Below, piece after piece: positions 10,265 to 21,200 of a DNA stretch of 64,000 nucleotides (position 1 is its first letter; each line of letters starts with the position of its first letter). Source of the DNA: Schizophyllum amplum (Eukaryota; Basidiomycota; Agaricomycetes; Agaricales; Schizophyllaceae). Under the pieces are notes generated by a model. The model made no database searches. It had not been told where the DNA came from and saw only the letters and a list, made by a program, of their open reading frames with translations. Both the position numbers and the translations under genes were made by a program. The stretch is taken from the NCBI GenBank assembly GCA_007026445.1, contig VDMD01000001.1:4216001-4280000 (forward strand). Reading direction: 5' to 3'.

Positions 10265-11513
10265 TTAGGAGCGCTTAGCACGAACAATTTCTGCCAACTT
10301 GTCGAAGCCGTTAGCCTTGCTCATCATCCCATCCTGCAGATAACTTAGTTTCTCTTTCATGAAGAATATCGGATCAAGACTTACAAATGCGGTGCGCTTC
10401 CCGAAGGTCGTCATGAGCCAGACCAATGTCGACTGGTTGCCTGACCAGAACCACGTCGACGGCCACTGCTTCATAGCCTCGTCGACAACACCTTTGGCGA
10501 ACACCTCCCTGGATATGGCGTTGTCTAGAGTTATTAAGGGTATCAGTACAGCTGACCATCCAACGTGAAGCGAGTTTACCCTGGAAGTGTTCCATATTCT
10601 TGATGTAAGTTTCCTCCACCGGCTTGTAAATTGAGTTCTCGGGTAGACCACCCTTCGGACGATGCGTCGTGCCGATGTTTGACGCGACATTACCGGTGAT
10701 CAGCTGCCGCTCCATCGGTCTCCATCCATTGGCCAAAAAATGTTCACTCACGTTGACGACCTTCACTCCGAAGGGCGCGAGCTCCACGCGGAGGGTATCA
10801 CTCAAGAGGTTGACGGCTGCCTTCGACGCGCCGTAAACAGAATTGAACGGTATAGGGACGAGACTGGCGAGACTGGAGTTGAACATGACGAGGCCTGCCT
10901 TCGACTTGATAAGAAGAGGGATGAAGGCGCGCGTGGTCGCGTAATGGCCGAAAACATTGACCTCGAAGAGCCAGCGGACTTTGTCCATGTCACAGTCGGC
11001 CACGGTGGAGGAGTAGGCTGTGCATGGAGCAAGTCAGTCGCCGCTGAGAATGAATCAGAGGTTGATGCATACCGACACCCCTGTGAGATGGCCAGGGTCA
11101 ACAAGGGTCATTGAAGGCAAAATATCGAGGTGGACGCACGCGTTATTAACCAGCACGTCGAGGCTACCACCTGTGCGCTTAGAGATTTCATCCCGTGCTT
11201 CGGCGACGTTTGCGTCGCTCGTGATGTCCAGGACGACGGTCTCGATGCCGTCTTTGGCCAAACTCTCCATCGAGTCGAGCGTTCGCGACGCGGCAAAGAC
11301 GCGGAATCCTCAGGGTAGGACAGTCAGCCAAAAGAAAATCATGGATACTGTGAGCATTGAAGGAAGATCACCTCTGGACTTGAATTCGCGCGCAAGCGCA
11401 TCGCCGATGCTTCCTGCAGAGCAGCTGAGGTATATTAGAGCCTGGCGAAGGTTGCCTATACTTAGGTGTGGCACTCACCCGGTGATGAGTACTGTCTTCT
11501 GTTCTGTATTCAT
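10265..11513 (-). CDS. Short-chain dehydrogenase/reductase, AYR1-like (SDR copy 2)
   Basis: A tandem paralog of the gene at 7912-9151 with the same exon plan, including the 8-base exon carrying the second half of NNAG. It starts MNTEQKTVLITG at 11513 and ends AKRS at 10265. Cofactor loop TGCSAGSIG, catalytic YGASK and NSSLAS are all present, so the enzyme is probably active. Differences from copy 1 are spread along the sequence (for example LVPIPFNSVYGASK against VVPVPYNAAYNASK), so the duplication is not very recent. The upstream region differs from that of copy 1, and no MITE is inserted here. As with copy 1, reduction of an acyl-dihydroxyacetone-phosphate-like or other hydrophobic carbonyl substrate is inferred from family resemblance only. 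Confidence 0.88.
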
Positions 11514-11924
11514 TGTTACTGGAAGTTAGAATAAGGAGAAAGCTTTGGTGAGGGTGAAAGTGAACGAAGAAGCGCTGGTAACAAACTTGGCGACGATTCA
11601 CGTCTTTATAGGGCCACTATAGCGTGACCGGCTGCGTATACCCGACTGGCAATTGGAGAGCTGTCATGTAACTTAGTCAGACCGATGAATTTTTGCCGTT
11701 CACGGTTCGGGGCGGTCAATGCAATTTGGACTCTGGACTCGGAGCAACTCTGGTGGTAGTGGTGGTGGTGGAAAAGACGCTGCAGGTCGCACGTGCCGCC
11801 GACTCAAGTCCGACGGCCCGGCTCCAGCCACCGTTCACATCGTAGCAGGTCGTAGGCGCCGCCGCTAGGCGGACCATTGCTTCCTATGATTGAAGTGAAC
11901 AAGTTCATCAGAAGGTCGAAATGG

Positions 11925-12160
11925 TACAGTACACTGCCAGAGGCAAGCTTGCGGTGCGCCCGTGAACTGAAAAATCTGTGGGCAGACTGCGGTCTGCCCA
12001 CGGTTTAACCGTAGTCTGCCCGCGGGGAGACTGTAAACCGAGCATCAATCCTGCTCTCGGGCGCACCGAGGGGAGCTTGCAGTCTGCCCGCAAGGCCGGA
12101 GAAACAGTGGGTCTCCCCTCGGGCAGACCGTAAACTGGGCCCAGGCGGGGCCGGTAAACT
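11925..12160. repeat. Hairpin-rich repeat, family shared with 15.85-15.96 kb
   Basis: Contains a perfect hairpin at 11978-12001 (arms GTGGGCAGAC and GTCTGCCCAC, loop TGCG) followed by repeated variants of GTCTGCCC, CCTCGGGC and GTAAACTG. The same words recur at about 15850-15960 (CCTCGGGCGCACCGTAAACT). This is a short, structured dispersed repeat of unknown type. Confidence 0.5.
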
Positions 12161-13437
12161 CGATTGACACGTATGATTTCAGCTTGACATCGTACTTTTT
12201 CCTCTAAGTCCTTTGACTGCGAGGCGCCATAGCTGCCCACTCGTCCGCCTCTTGGTGACCCGTGTATATTCCTGGCGGCTGCATACGCCTTCTCGACACT
12301 GCCGTGGCCCATCCAGCCGTCAGACATGCCTCACTCAACGTCGAGTTCTGTTGACGTCGGCGACTGCTTTTGTCAACGGTGCAACAACGGTGTGTTACAT
12401 TGCAACTGAGTCCCCGCAACATACTGACCTTGTCAAGTAGGATCTCTTCATGCGTGTATAGCATGATGTATTCCTTTGATCTGCTCAGAGTCAAATGCGC
12501 CTTTAGAGACGTGGTCGACGCGAAGCAACGCGCTGCATGACGACGCACAACCCTGAGTCCCGCAACACCCTGCCTGTGCACCCTTGCCCCTAGCCCTACT
12601 GTACATGTCCCATATATCTTATGAATCACTATATATGCTTGCAATGAATGAGGTTTCCCTGCTCAACAAAGCCGACGCCGCACGATGCTGCGACCGACGA
12701 TTGACCAGCGCTGGCATTGATCTCCATATGTACCATATTTGGGTAGTATCAGTGATCCACGCATCGCGAAAAATGTCGAAAGTATATCTCCCTTTGTCCT
12801 GAATATAATCGCGGCAAGGCTCGCGCCGGTCCGATCACGCGTGATATCGCAGGCCGCCACCTTTATCTCGCTTTATATACTGAACAATGCTTTATGAGCT
12901 ACTGTAAGGTCCATATATAATTGTGAATCCTTATGTACCACGGTAAAGAAGCTTGGTTGGTATATAAAACACGGTAAGGTGAGCCATCTGCGAAGCTAAG
13001 CGCGTCAAGAGCGTCTGAAAGGCAGTAGCCCGCCGCCACCACCGGCTCGCCGTCCCATCTCCCGTACCACGGTTGAATGTGTATATATCGAGCAAGCAGC
13101 ACATACTCATTGTACTTATGTAGAAGGCGCTCAAGGGGTTTCAAAAGCTGGGACAGGCGCAGGAAAGCACCAGTCTGTGGGCTGGAAATGTGCAGGGCAA
13201 CGTGCTGCAGGGATGCACAGCGGAGGGGAAGGGGGCCGGACCGCGCAAGAGACGCGCTGCATAGAGGCTCGTCGCGCTGGAAAGGAGCGACGCAGCCGGC
13301 ATGCATGGCACGAGTGTACCGCACAACGGTGGCTGCTCAGTGCTGGGGCGCGAACTCCGAACTGATGACGTCAGAGCTCACGATCACATGATTCTTCCGC
13401 CCTTTTGCCGATCGTATAAAGTGGGGCGTTCACAATA

Positions 13438-13683
13438 GGGGCTGTTTGATCCGTCAAAACTCGCCCTGGACAAGTTTTGTTTGATGAGAGTTTTGAACGC
13501 GTTCAAAACTCCGAGTTCGAGTTCAAACTATGACATCAGGCGTCTTTGGCGGGGACGAGCTCGTCCCGCGCCCGTAACGCCTGCTCCAAGAGCGAGTTTA
13601 AACTTCGTTCTGAACGCGTTCAAAACTAGATCGCGCTCCACGAGTTATGTCCGGCGGCGAGTTTTGACGGATCAAACAGCCTC
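13438..13683. mobile_element. 246-bp TA-flanked MITE with internal palindrome
   Basis: Terminal inverted repeats of 28 bp (13438-13465 and 13656-13683) differ at one position and share GGCTGTTTGATCCG. The element is flanked by TA on both sides (13436-13437 and 13684-13685), the duplication typical of Tc1/mariner-type elements, although the GGCTGTTTG end also occurs in other MITE groups. Inside is a perfect 24-bp palindrome at 13488-13511 centred on AACGCGTT, repeated in shorter form near 13615. There is no coding capacity. Confidence 0.75.
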
Positions 13684-13742
13684 TAATCTGGGCATCGCGC
13701 TCTTTCTCCTCCTGCTCTCATTCTCAACATGGCCATTGACTA

Positions 13743-14892
13743 GTGACTTCTTGCATCCATAAGACTAGCGATGACTTCGCTTCCAGGGTCCCGCCTCCAG
13801 CTGCAAAGCCGTCGCCGACTGATAGCAGCCTCGATCCACATCCGATCCCCATCCCTCGTTCCTCCTCGCCTCGGGCAGTGTCCAGCACAGGCAACCACGA
13901 TAACGACCCTTTGCAATTGAATCCCCCCCTTTTAAGCCGTTTGGAGCCGGACTCGGTATTCAGCAAGGAGCCGTTCGAGGAGTACGTTCCGTCTTACTCT
14001 GTTAACGAGCGCATATACTCACTTTTTTGCGGCCGCCGATCGCCTCTCCTCCCGTATCTTCGTGTGCCACACCCTCTTCCTCGTCTTATATGCTATGCCA
14101 TATGAAGCCTATGAGATCATGCAGGCGGACATGGCTGCTGCCGGCTACGGCTTCAACAATGAATCGGCGCAGATGAAAGAGAGACGGTGCGCATGTACAC
14201 GCTTCACGTTGTGTATATTCCCTCACAGATCTCCATGCGGAAGGCCTGCAACGCCTTCATTGGGCTCGCTTCATGGTTCCTGCCCTCGAACACGTCTGAC
14301 ATGGATGAACATCCCTGGGAACGCAGTGACGTACGCGCGGCGCAGCCGTCCGATCCACCATTTCTCTGCGCAGGTCAGCCGCTGCAGAGTCGGTACTTAC
14401 TCAGCGCCGCAAGACCTGTGAGTGACCGCCTTTGATCACCGCATACACTGACATATCGTGCAGGACCACCAGCAGGGCACTGTCGAAACCAGTGACAACT
14501 CCCTCTTCTTGATCCTTGACGCAGTGACGGAGCGCGATTTCGACCATGCGGGTCTCGACGGGGTACTTGGCGCGTCACTGCGGAGAGTATCGCATACGTC
14601 GCGATGCAGGTTCGTCTCCTTCGCACCCCTTGTACCCATAATAAATTCGCTTCTCAGGCGCGTTCAGTGTGCTCCGCGGTCACGCATTGGAATCTCGCAG
14701 ACGGTGACCGGACCATGCAGGCGTTTCACAGGAACATGATCGAGCTTCTTTGCCTTGACACAGACGACCCCGAGGAGTCGAGGAGGTCTACAGTTGATGT
14801 AACATGTGCGTATCACGCTGCTCATAGGCTCCGACTGACGCAGCTTCACAGAGGATTTTAGCAAGCCCAAGGGAACGGACAATCGCCGCTAA
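13743..14892 (+). CDS. Hypothetical multi-exon basidiomycete protein
   Basis: Not assigned to a named family. Readable segments in order are a Ser/Pro-rich start; FEEYVPSYSVNERIYSL; AMPYEAYEIMQADMAAAGYG; KACNAFIGLASWFLP followed by HPWERSDVRAAQP and QPLQSRYLLSAARP; SLFLILDAVTERDFDHAGLD; and HWNLADGDRTMQAFHRNM ending with KPKGTDNRR at 14892. The pattern suggests a conserved globular protein. Introns lie at about 14171-14231, 14419-14463 and 14609-14658. The join at 14171 would be in frame only with one extra G at the donor (GG read as GGG), and the segment near 14021-14030 (run of six T) is also out of frame. The model is therefore approximate, and the gene may be decayed. Confidence 0.5.
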
Positions 14893-17333
14893 CGAGATGG
14901 AAGCCAGCCACCAGCTCAGCAACTGTCTCCCGAACCGCGGGGCGCGCACAGCCCGCCGCCGCGCGCTTGTCCAAGATGCACCGTACGTCTGTTCGCCACG
15001 CTCAACTAGCTGACGAGCTTCTGCAGGACTTCCGGTGCCCGCGTACTCCTCGTTCCAGCAGACGGCTTCTCGACGACGACTTCAAGGTCAAAATATATAC
15101 AGCATAAGTGCAACCTTTCCTATCACTTACGACGGGATTCCTAGCGGACCTTTTCGACGGGTTTGGAAATCGGGGAGCGCGAGCCGATGGCGCTAAGCGC
15201 CGCCGTGCACTTGTCCAGGGTGCAGTGCGTGTCCACTTTAATCGCTCAACTAACTGACAAGGTTCTGCAGGCTTTTCGATGCCCGCTCGGCCCAAGATGT
15301 AACTGACGCACAACGAAGTCATTTTCAGCTAACTCCGCGCAGGAAGTCCAGGCTAGTCCAGGATGCGTTTTCGATGGTTCGTGGGCAGCGAAGGCGGCGG
15401 CCCCGGCTGCCACGGTCTGATTTGTCCTTGCTTTCCGTGTATCTCTGTCGCTCTCTCGCTCTGTACCATTGTCTGTACCGCTTATCTACAACTGAATTCA
15501 TCGTGCTTTTCTCCCCTACTGGCTGGTCCGGAGTGAACGCAAGAGCCCGACCGCCTCACATGGGAGCCCCGCCTGCATATAATAACAAGAAAGCCCTGCC
15601 CGAGCTTATAAGGGACATAAGGCGAGATAGATCGAATAATGCCTTATATGAGGCGCAGCGGCCTTGTCGCCTTTATATCGACTTGTGGGGCAGATCTCGC
15701 TTTCTCTCGAAATTCAGTTCATTTGTATGGGCATATAATATACCGCGAGATTATATACATTTGTGGGTGATATGGGGCATTGTCCACTCGTATCACGCGT
15801 GAGATCCGGAGCGTTTTTTTTCGCGATGCGAGCGCGGATGATGATCAAAATTGATGCTCAGCTTGCAAGCTCCCCGCGGGCAGCTTGCGGTGAAACCGAA
15901 GGCAACTCACGGGGAAACTGTAAACATTCCCCTCGGGCGCACCGTAAACTGATGGCCAGCTGTGTAGTCAATCTCGGGCCGTTGAGCATTGACCTCGTCG
16001 GAAACGAGTTCCGATCAATATTGCGGTACTTGCCTTTCCTGGCCTTCCTTTGTTCTGTCAGTGTTTTGCTGCGAAATCTGCATCCACACAACACACAACA
16101 TCCGCACGTCTCTCTGACAGTCTATTCAATACGAATGACAAAGATTGTGCTCCTCAAGCCACTGCCACGGTATGACTTTATTTCTCACTAGATAATGCTG
16201 AAAGCATGGTCTGTGCCACAGACCGCCGTCGTTGAGCGCGGTCCGAGCGCCGGGCGGCGCGCCCTCGCGTTTCTCAACGTCGGGAGCAGCTTTCCGCTTC
16301 GTTCTTTCTCTCAGACACTCATCCAGTCTGGGTGACATGTTTCCCGTATTTTACGACACAGCCGACTAAGCTGCAGGGCACCGCTCACAATTTCTTGATT
16401 TTTCTGATTTTTTGATTTTTGATCGCGCGTTTTTGGATCAAAGCAAGCATTTATGAAACGGCAGTAATAATCGTCCCTTCGGATCACAATCAGGTTCTTT
16501 TGCACTCGAACCTTGTATCCAATCCTTCTTCAGACGTGTCCGCAGCCTGGGCGTCCTTGGATCAGTGGAGCGTGAGCACAGGTTAGTCGAGGAGTCGCTT
16601 CGCCGCCAAGGAGGGAACAGATGGCGCAACGCTCTTTTTGAAGCTCCATGAAGGTGGCTGCCGGCTGTCCGCGACCCAAAAGAGTAAGCTCTTGCATTCC
16701 CAGATGGATTCATACTCGCGGGTACGTACAGTAAATCGATTGGAATTTGCTCATCATGACATGGTCGCTGTACAAAGGCAAGGGACACTGTTGTCTGGTA
16801 TGCATTGTTTGCAACTGCTTGGCCCGATCGACACCGTGCGACATTGAAAGGAATACTTGCCTTTCCTGGCCTTCCTTTGTTCTGCTCCTCAAGGCCTCAT
16901 GGCTCTGCTATGTACTGTATAAATATGTACAGACGTTTCATTAAGAGCGTGTGTGATCAGAGGAAAGAGCGCTTGCTCCTCAAGGTGGGCGGGCGGGTCA
17001 CCCTCTATATATTGGGAGGTGCCAGCAGGCCAAGTGCCGACTAATCATCACGTTTACGAAGGAACGCGCTTGGAATGCGCGCTCTGACAGAGTGCGTGAG
17101 AAGGGCCGTTCGATGCGTTGGCGAGTTTGACTCAGTGACTGACCGACGTGTACATGGCAGAATGGCCCTCGCTTGCCAAACTCAAATCTCGTTCTTGACT
17201 TCAGACATCATACACCATCATTCTGTCGTGCGCATCACTACGGATATGCAGTCAGCAGCGTAGACCGGATCCCGCTCCCTCCAAACTAAAGTCGACGTCA
17301 ATTATTGAAGGCGAAATACCAAAGTGTACTCAC
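14893..17333. other. Repeat-rich intergenic region
   Basis: No gene is supported between the hypothetical gene and the SDR fragment. It contains the repeat words at 15850-15960, a 33-bp block at 16024-16057 that recurs at 16852 and 24614, and one copy of a larger dispersed repeat from about 16480. Open frames near 15.4-15.8 kb lack homology signals. Confidence 0.45.
16480..17262. repeat. Dispersed repeat R1, copy 1
   Basis: Alignable over most of its length with 23575-25015 in direct orientation. Shared landmarks include GAACCTTGTATCCA, TTGGCCCGATCGACA, CCTGGCCTTCCTTTG and, at the right end, GCAGTCAGCAGCG. This copy lacks the MITE present in copy 2, so it gives the empty site. No terminal inverted repeat or coding frame was seen, so the element type is unknown. 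It ends about 40 bp from the break in the truncated SDR gene. Confidence 0.7.
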
Positions 17334-17694
17334 GCGTTGTTGACCAGCACGTCGAGGCTACCACCTGTGCGCTTGGAAATTTCATCCCGCACTTCTGCGA
17401 TGCTCGTGTCGCTCGTGATGTCCAAGACGACGGTCTCGATGCCGTCCTTCGCCAAACTCTCCATCGAGTCGAGGTTTCGCGACGCGGCAAAGACGCGGAA
17501 TCCTGGAGGTTGACAAGTCAGTCAGAATTCCTGTACCGTTAGACTCCAAGCAAGCTCACCTCTCGACTTGAATTCGCGCGCGAGCCCGTCGCCGATGCTG
17601 CCTGTAGAGCATCTGGAGTATATAAGAGTCTGAAGCAAGGCTGCGTGTAGGGTACTCACCCGGTGATGAGAACGGTCTTCTTCTCTGTAGTCAT
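17334..17694 (-). pseudogene. Truncated SDR (copy 3), first three exons only
   Basis: Starts MTTEKKTVLITG at 17694 and matches the first three exons of SDR copy 1: the TGCSTGSIG loop, then GFRVFAASRNLDS and the exon ending GGSLDVLVNNA at 17334. The donor GTGAGT and about 30 bp of the following intron remain recognisable, then similarity stops near 17301. Exons 4-8, with the catalytic Tyr and Lys, are missing. It can only be a 5' fragment. Its upstream 350 bp is still very similar to that of SDR copy 1. Confidence 0.85.
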
Positions 17695-18202
17695 TGTTCT
17701 TGAATATTGAAGCAAGGGGCAAGCTATATGATCTTCAAAGGGGGTGAAAGTGGACGAAGAGGCGCTGAACTGTGAACAACGAAGACCCAGCGATCTACGC
17801 CTTTATATATACTTTATGAGCCTTGGAGCACCTCGGCGGGAGCGCGGATGCGTATATTGGACTGTCATATTCGTTGCCATATAATGCGCCCTGTCGATGT
17901 ACGCGTCTCGCGGCGCAAAAGTGGATGGCTGGCGCGGCACAGTGAGACCATGGACTTTCGGCGGTTGAAGACAAGTTGAAGACGCAGTCGTTCGGCAGAT
18001 CACACGTGCTGACTCAGGGTCTCGGCCGGATCCGGCCGGCGAAAACGATTGTCCCGACTCCCTCGCAGCCACTCAGCCAAATGCCAGCGCCATGCACTCA
18101 TACTGAGTACCGTTGTAACCGAGGGACTGCGTTTGAAATACGAGATTCATCGTGAGGAATACCTATACGTTTGGACAGAGCCTAAGCACTTTGTGACTGG
18201 AC
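17695..18202. other. Duplicated SDR promoter region (empty site)
   Basis: Homologous to the region upstream of SDR copy 1 but without the MITE. It includes a TATATATA box-like stretch near 17806 and a perfect 16-bp palindrome CGGCCGGATCCGGCCG at 18023-18038. The remaining bases to 18202 are the 3' flank of the EF-hand/ZZ gene. Confidence 0.6.
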
Positions 18203-21200
18203 CTACTGGATCTGTAAAGACGCGAGCATCATGTCCAGCTTGCGCTCGAGGATCTCCATACGATCACCCAGCTTATGCTCAAGCGCCTCTATCCGATCGC
18301 TCATGCCCTTCTGTTCGCTTGCGAATTTCCCTTCTAGAGCCTCCAGCCGCATCTCCACAGCCGTCAGTTTCGGAAGGAGAGCCTCTTTCTTGACCAGAAG
18401 CCAGACGTGGTGCTCATGCTCCGGAATGCGACAGCCTTCGCAGGTGAAGACATCTTCTTGACCAACTGGGATGATTTAGTATGCTGACAGACCAAAGGTG
18501 CGAGAAAGGCGTACAAGCATAGCAGTGCGCGCAATACATGCACGGCAATGTGATGTCGTGGCTACATCCCTTTCTGCGGCACGACAATCCATAGCTCTGA
18601 GGCTTCACCGAGGAAGAAATTACCGACGGAAAGCCATCGAGACGCCCAAATATCAATTTGACCCTCTCGAGAGCTTGAAGAGCATCGTCGTGCAGCGTCC
18701 TCTTACTCTTGTCGTGCAAAACGTGACCGAACCTGGCCAACGTGTGCGAGCTCTTATGTTCGAGGGTCTTGGAGTTGGCGTTGTATGTAGCCCCTTGGTG
18801 TCGACATTCGGCACAAAGGTCGATTTGATCCTTCAGCCCGTCGTCGGTGCATTGTAGACACATGTATCGGTCGTTGGCGATGAGGCGGTAGCAAGCGTTG
18901 CACCATGCGTTACTACTTTGCTCATCAGTATCTGCTGTCGGATGCGAGAAAGACGTACAAATGAATGCAGAGCTGCCTGCGGCGGCAAGAGACGATGGAC
19001 AAGTAGAAGCGTGCATCGTCAGGAGCTATCGATGTACCCATCTCGCGGAGGGTCGCCAGCTCCTCTTGCGATAGGCAACGCAGTCCAGCCAGCCTACTCC
19101 GGTTGACTATACATCGCATCTGAAGACCCACGTAGACGGTCATCTCATGCAGTCGTTGCACAAAATATGGGTTGGTCGATCGCTGGCGCCGTACGCGAGA
19201 CAGCACTGCATCCCGCGCAAATGTCCACAGCGAGATTGCGGAGCGTCCATCCTCTCCACGATGCCTGTATCTGTATATGTCTGCGGGCGTGCGCACGAAG
19301 CTCACGGATTGCTGGATTTCGCTACCAATGATGTCCAAGGATCCTGAGAGCATGTTCGTATCGTCCACGTATTCGCCCTTGAAGGATAGCGTGTACAGCG
19401 CGGTTGACGATAACCAAGAAACGGCATGAAAGAAGACATCGAAATTGACCGTTACGACCCCCTCTTCGGCTGTTTTGCATGTCCCTTCGAGGGTGCAGTT
19501 GGCGAGTGCGCAGCGGCCGGTGCCGATCACCGTACCAGCCTCGTTCACGTCGAATGAGACGTCTAGTAATCCTGAGACCCACCCAAACAGCACGCCGCCG
19601 TAGTACACAAATGAACACGTCCACGAGCCAGCTATATGGGCGTTGGGTGTCGTCATGGACGGTGGGTCATCGTAGCCCGATAGATCGTATTCCCAGGGTA
19701 TGATGTTAGGGGTCTTGGATTCGTGTCCGACGATGTCCGTACGGTTCGTTGCACACGCGTCGTCGTTTGCATCGTCCACCGTAGCGTCGACCGTTTCGTC
19801 TGCATGATCGTCCGCGCGGTCCACATCGTCATCGGTGCTATTGTCCGCGTCGCCCTCTGCGTCGCTGTATGCATCGTCGCCGAGATGAGCGAGAGAGAGG
19901 ATATTTCCCGATATATGATCTTCCCGGGCATGTGATTTGTTGACATCGATGTGCTGAAACTTCGCAAGGAACACGGTCGGTCAAAGAAGACCTGCCCTTT
20001 ACGTGCAATCTACTCACCATGCCGAACGCATATGTAGCCAGTCGAGCCTGACCGTCCGCCTTCGACTGGCGTAGTACCGCTGAAATGATATGTAAACCCC
20101 TCTGATAGCAGAATAGGAAAATGAAATCGGACCATTCAGCCGCACGACACGTTCATCGACAGCTGCCATAAGCTGGCCCAGAGATTGTGATGCAGTGGCC
20201 AGGTCCGCCTCGTTTAGCAGATGAGTGGCGCCGGACTGGATGATCTCCAGATGACGACAAAGTATCAGATGCAATAGCGGGAAGATATACTGCGACGCCT
20301 GTCAGTACGGCCACGAGACGACGAGACGACGAATTACCCGCTCAATTCGCTGAGAGCGACCCTTGACTACCTCCAATGTGCTTCGGTCGTCAATTTCGTA
20401 TCGCACTTCCGCGAGCTGATGCTGCAGGCGATCCTCCTCCTTGCGAGTGTATTCGCGAACCCGCTCCAAGACACTGGGGTTTACAGTCGGGCGCGACCGA
20501 TTCAATCCACGAAGCAAGAGCTCGATGCGCTGGAAAGCGATGTGCCCGAGATATTGATCGACGGCGTTACGATTGGCGTGGTGCATGTCCTGAAGGCTGG
20601 AATACAACTTCTGCATGGTCCGCCAGATTTTGCGTCGGTAGTCGACGAGGGCTTCGTACCATCCTGAATGAACGTTCAGCATAAATAGCCTACAAACGGA
20701 GATAGAGATCACCTTCGCCCCAGTACACAAGCCAGCGTAGCAGGCTGGCGAGACGTTAAACGAGCGTATCCAGATATGACGGTGTGACTGACCTCCAATC
20801 TTCTGGGCGGGACGACGTAAGTGCGTTGACTTCATGCGTGCTGACTATGCGATGATCAGCACGGTTTGTATGACGAGCAGCGCACAGACGCACTAAAGCC
20901 TGTCCCGTCATCATCGAACGCCTCGGATATGGGCTGAATGGTGACCATGGTCAGCGCATCAATGGCCCATTGCTCGTCATCCGTGTCGCGCTTGCGCTGT
21001 TGGGAGGTATCCAAGAAAGCGCGCCCAATATCCTGCAGCTGATCTGTATGCGCCACATGATATGTTGTGGGGCCAGGGGAATGCAGGTCTGGTGGTGTAT
21101 TGTTTGTCGACGTGCCGTGAACTTTGCCATCGCGCCCTACGCTGCGGCGGGACTTCTCGATGAGGTGGTCGCGCAGTGCAAATGTGAAATGAAGAGATTT

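Larger units (their letters stand above)
11514..13742. other. Repeat-containing intergenic region
   Basis: About 2.2 kb without a supportable gene. It holds a short GT-rich tract near 11750-11775, a hairpin-rich repeat at 11925-12160 and a MITE at 13438-13683. The middle (12.2-13.4 kb) is AT-richer, with several TATATA stretches and no conserved frame. Confidence 0.45.

Noticed and set aside
15590..15790. Imperfect inverted repeat with CTGCCC at both ends
   Set aside because: Only six to eight bases pair convincingly and no target duplication is visible.
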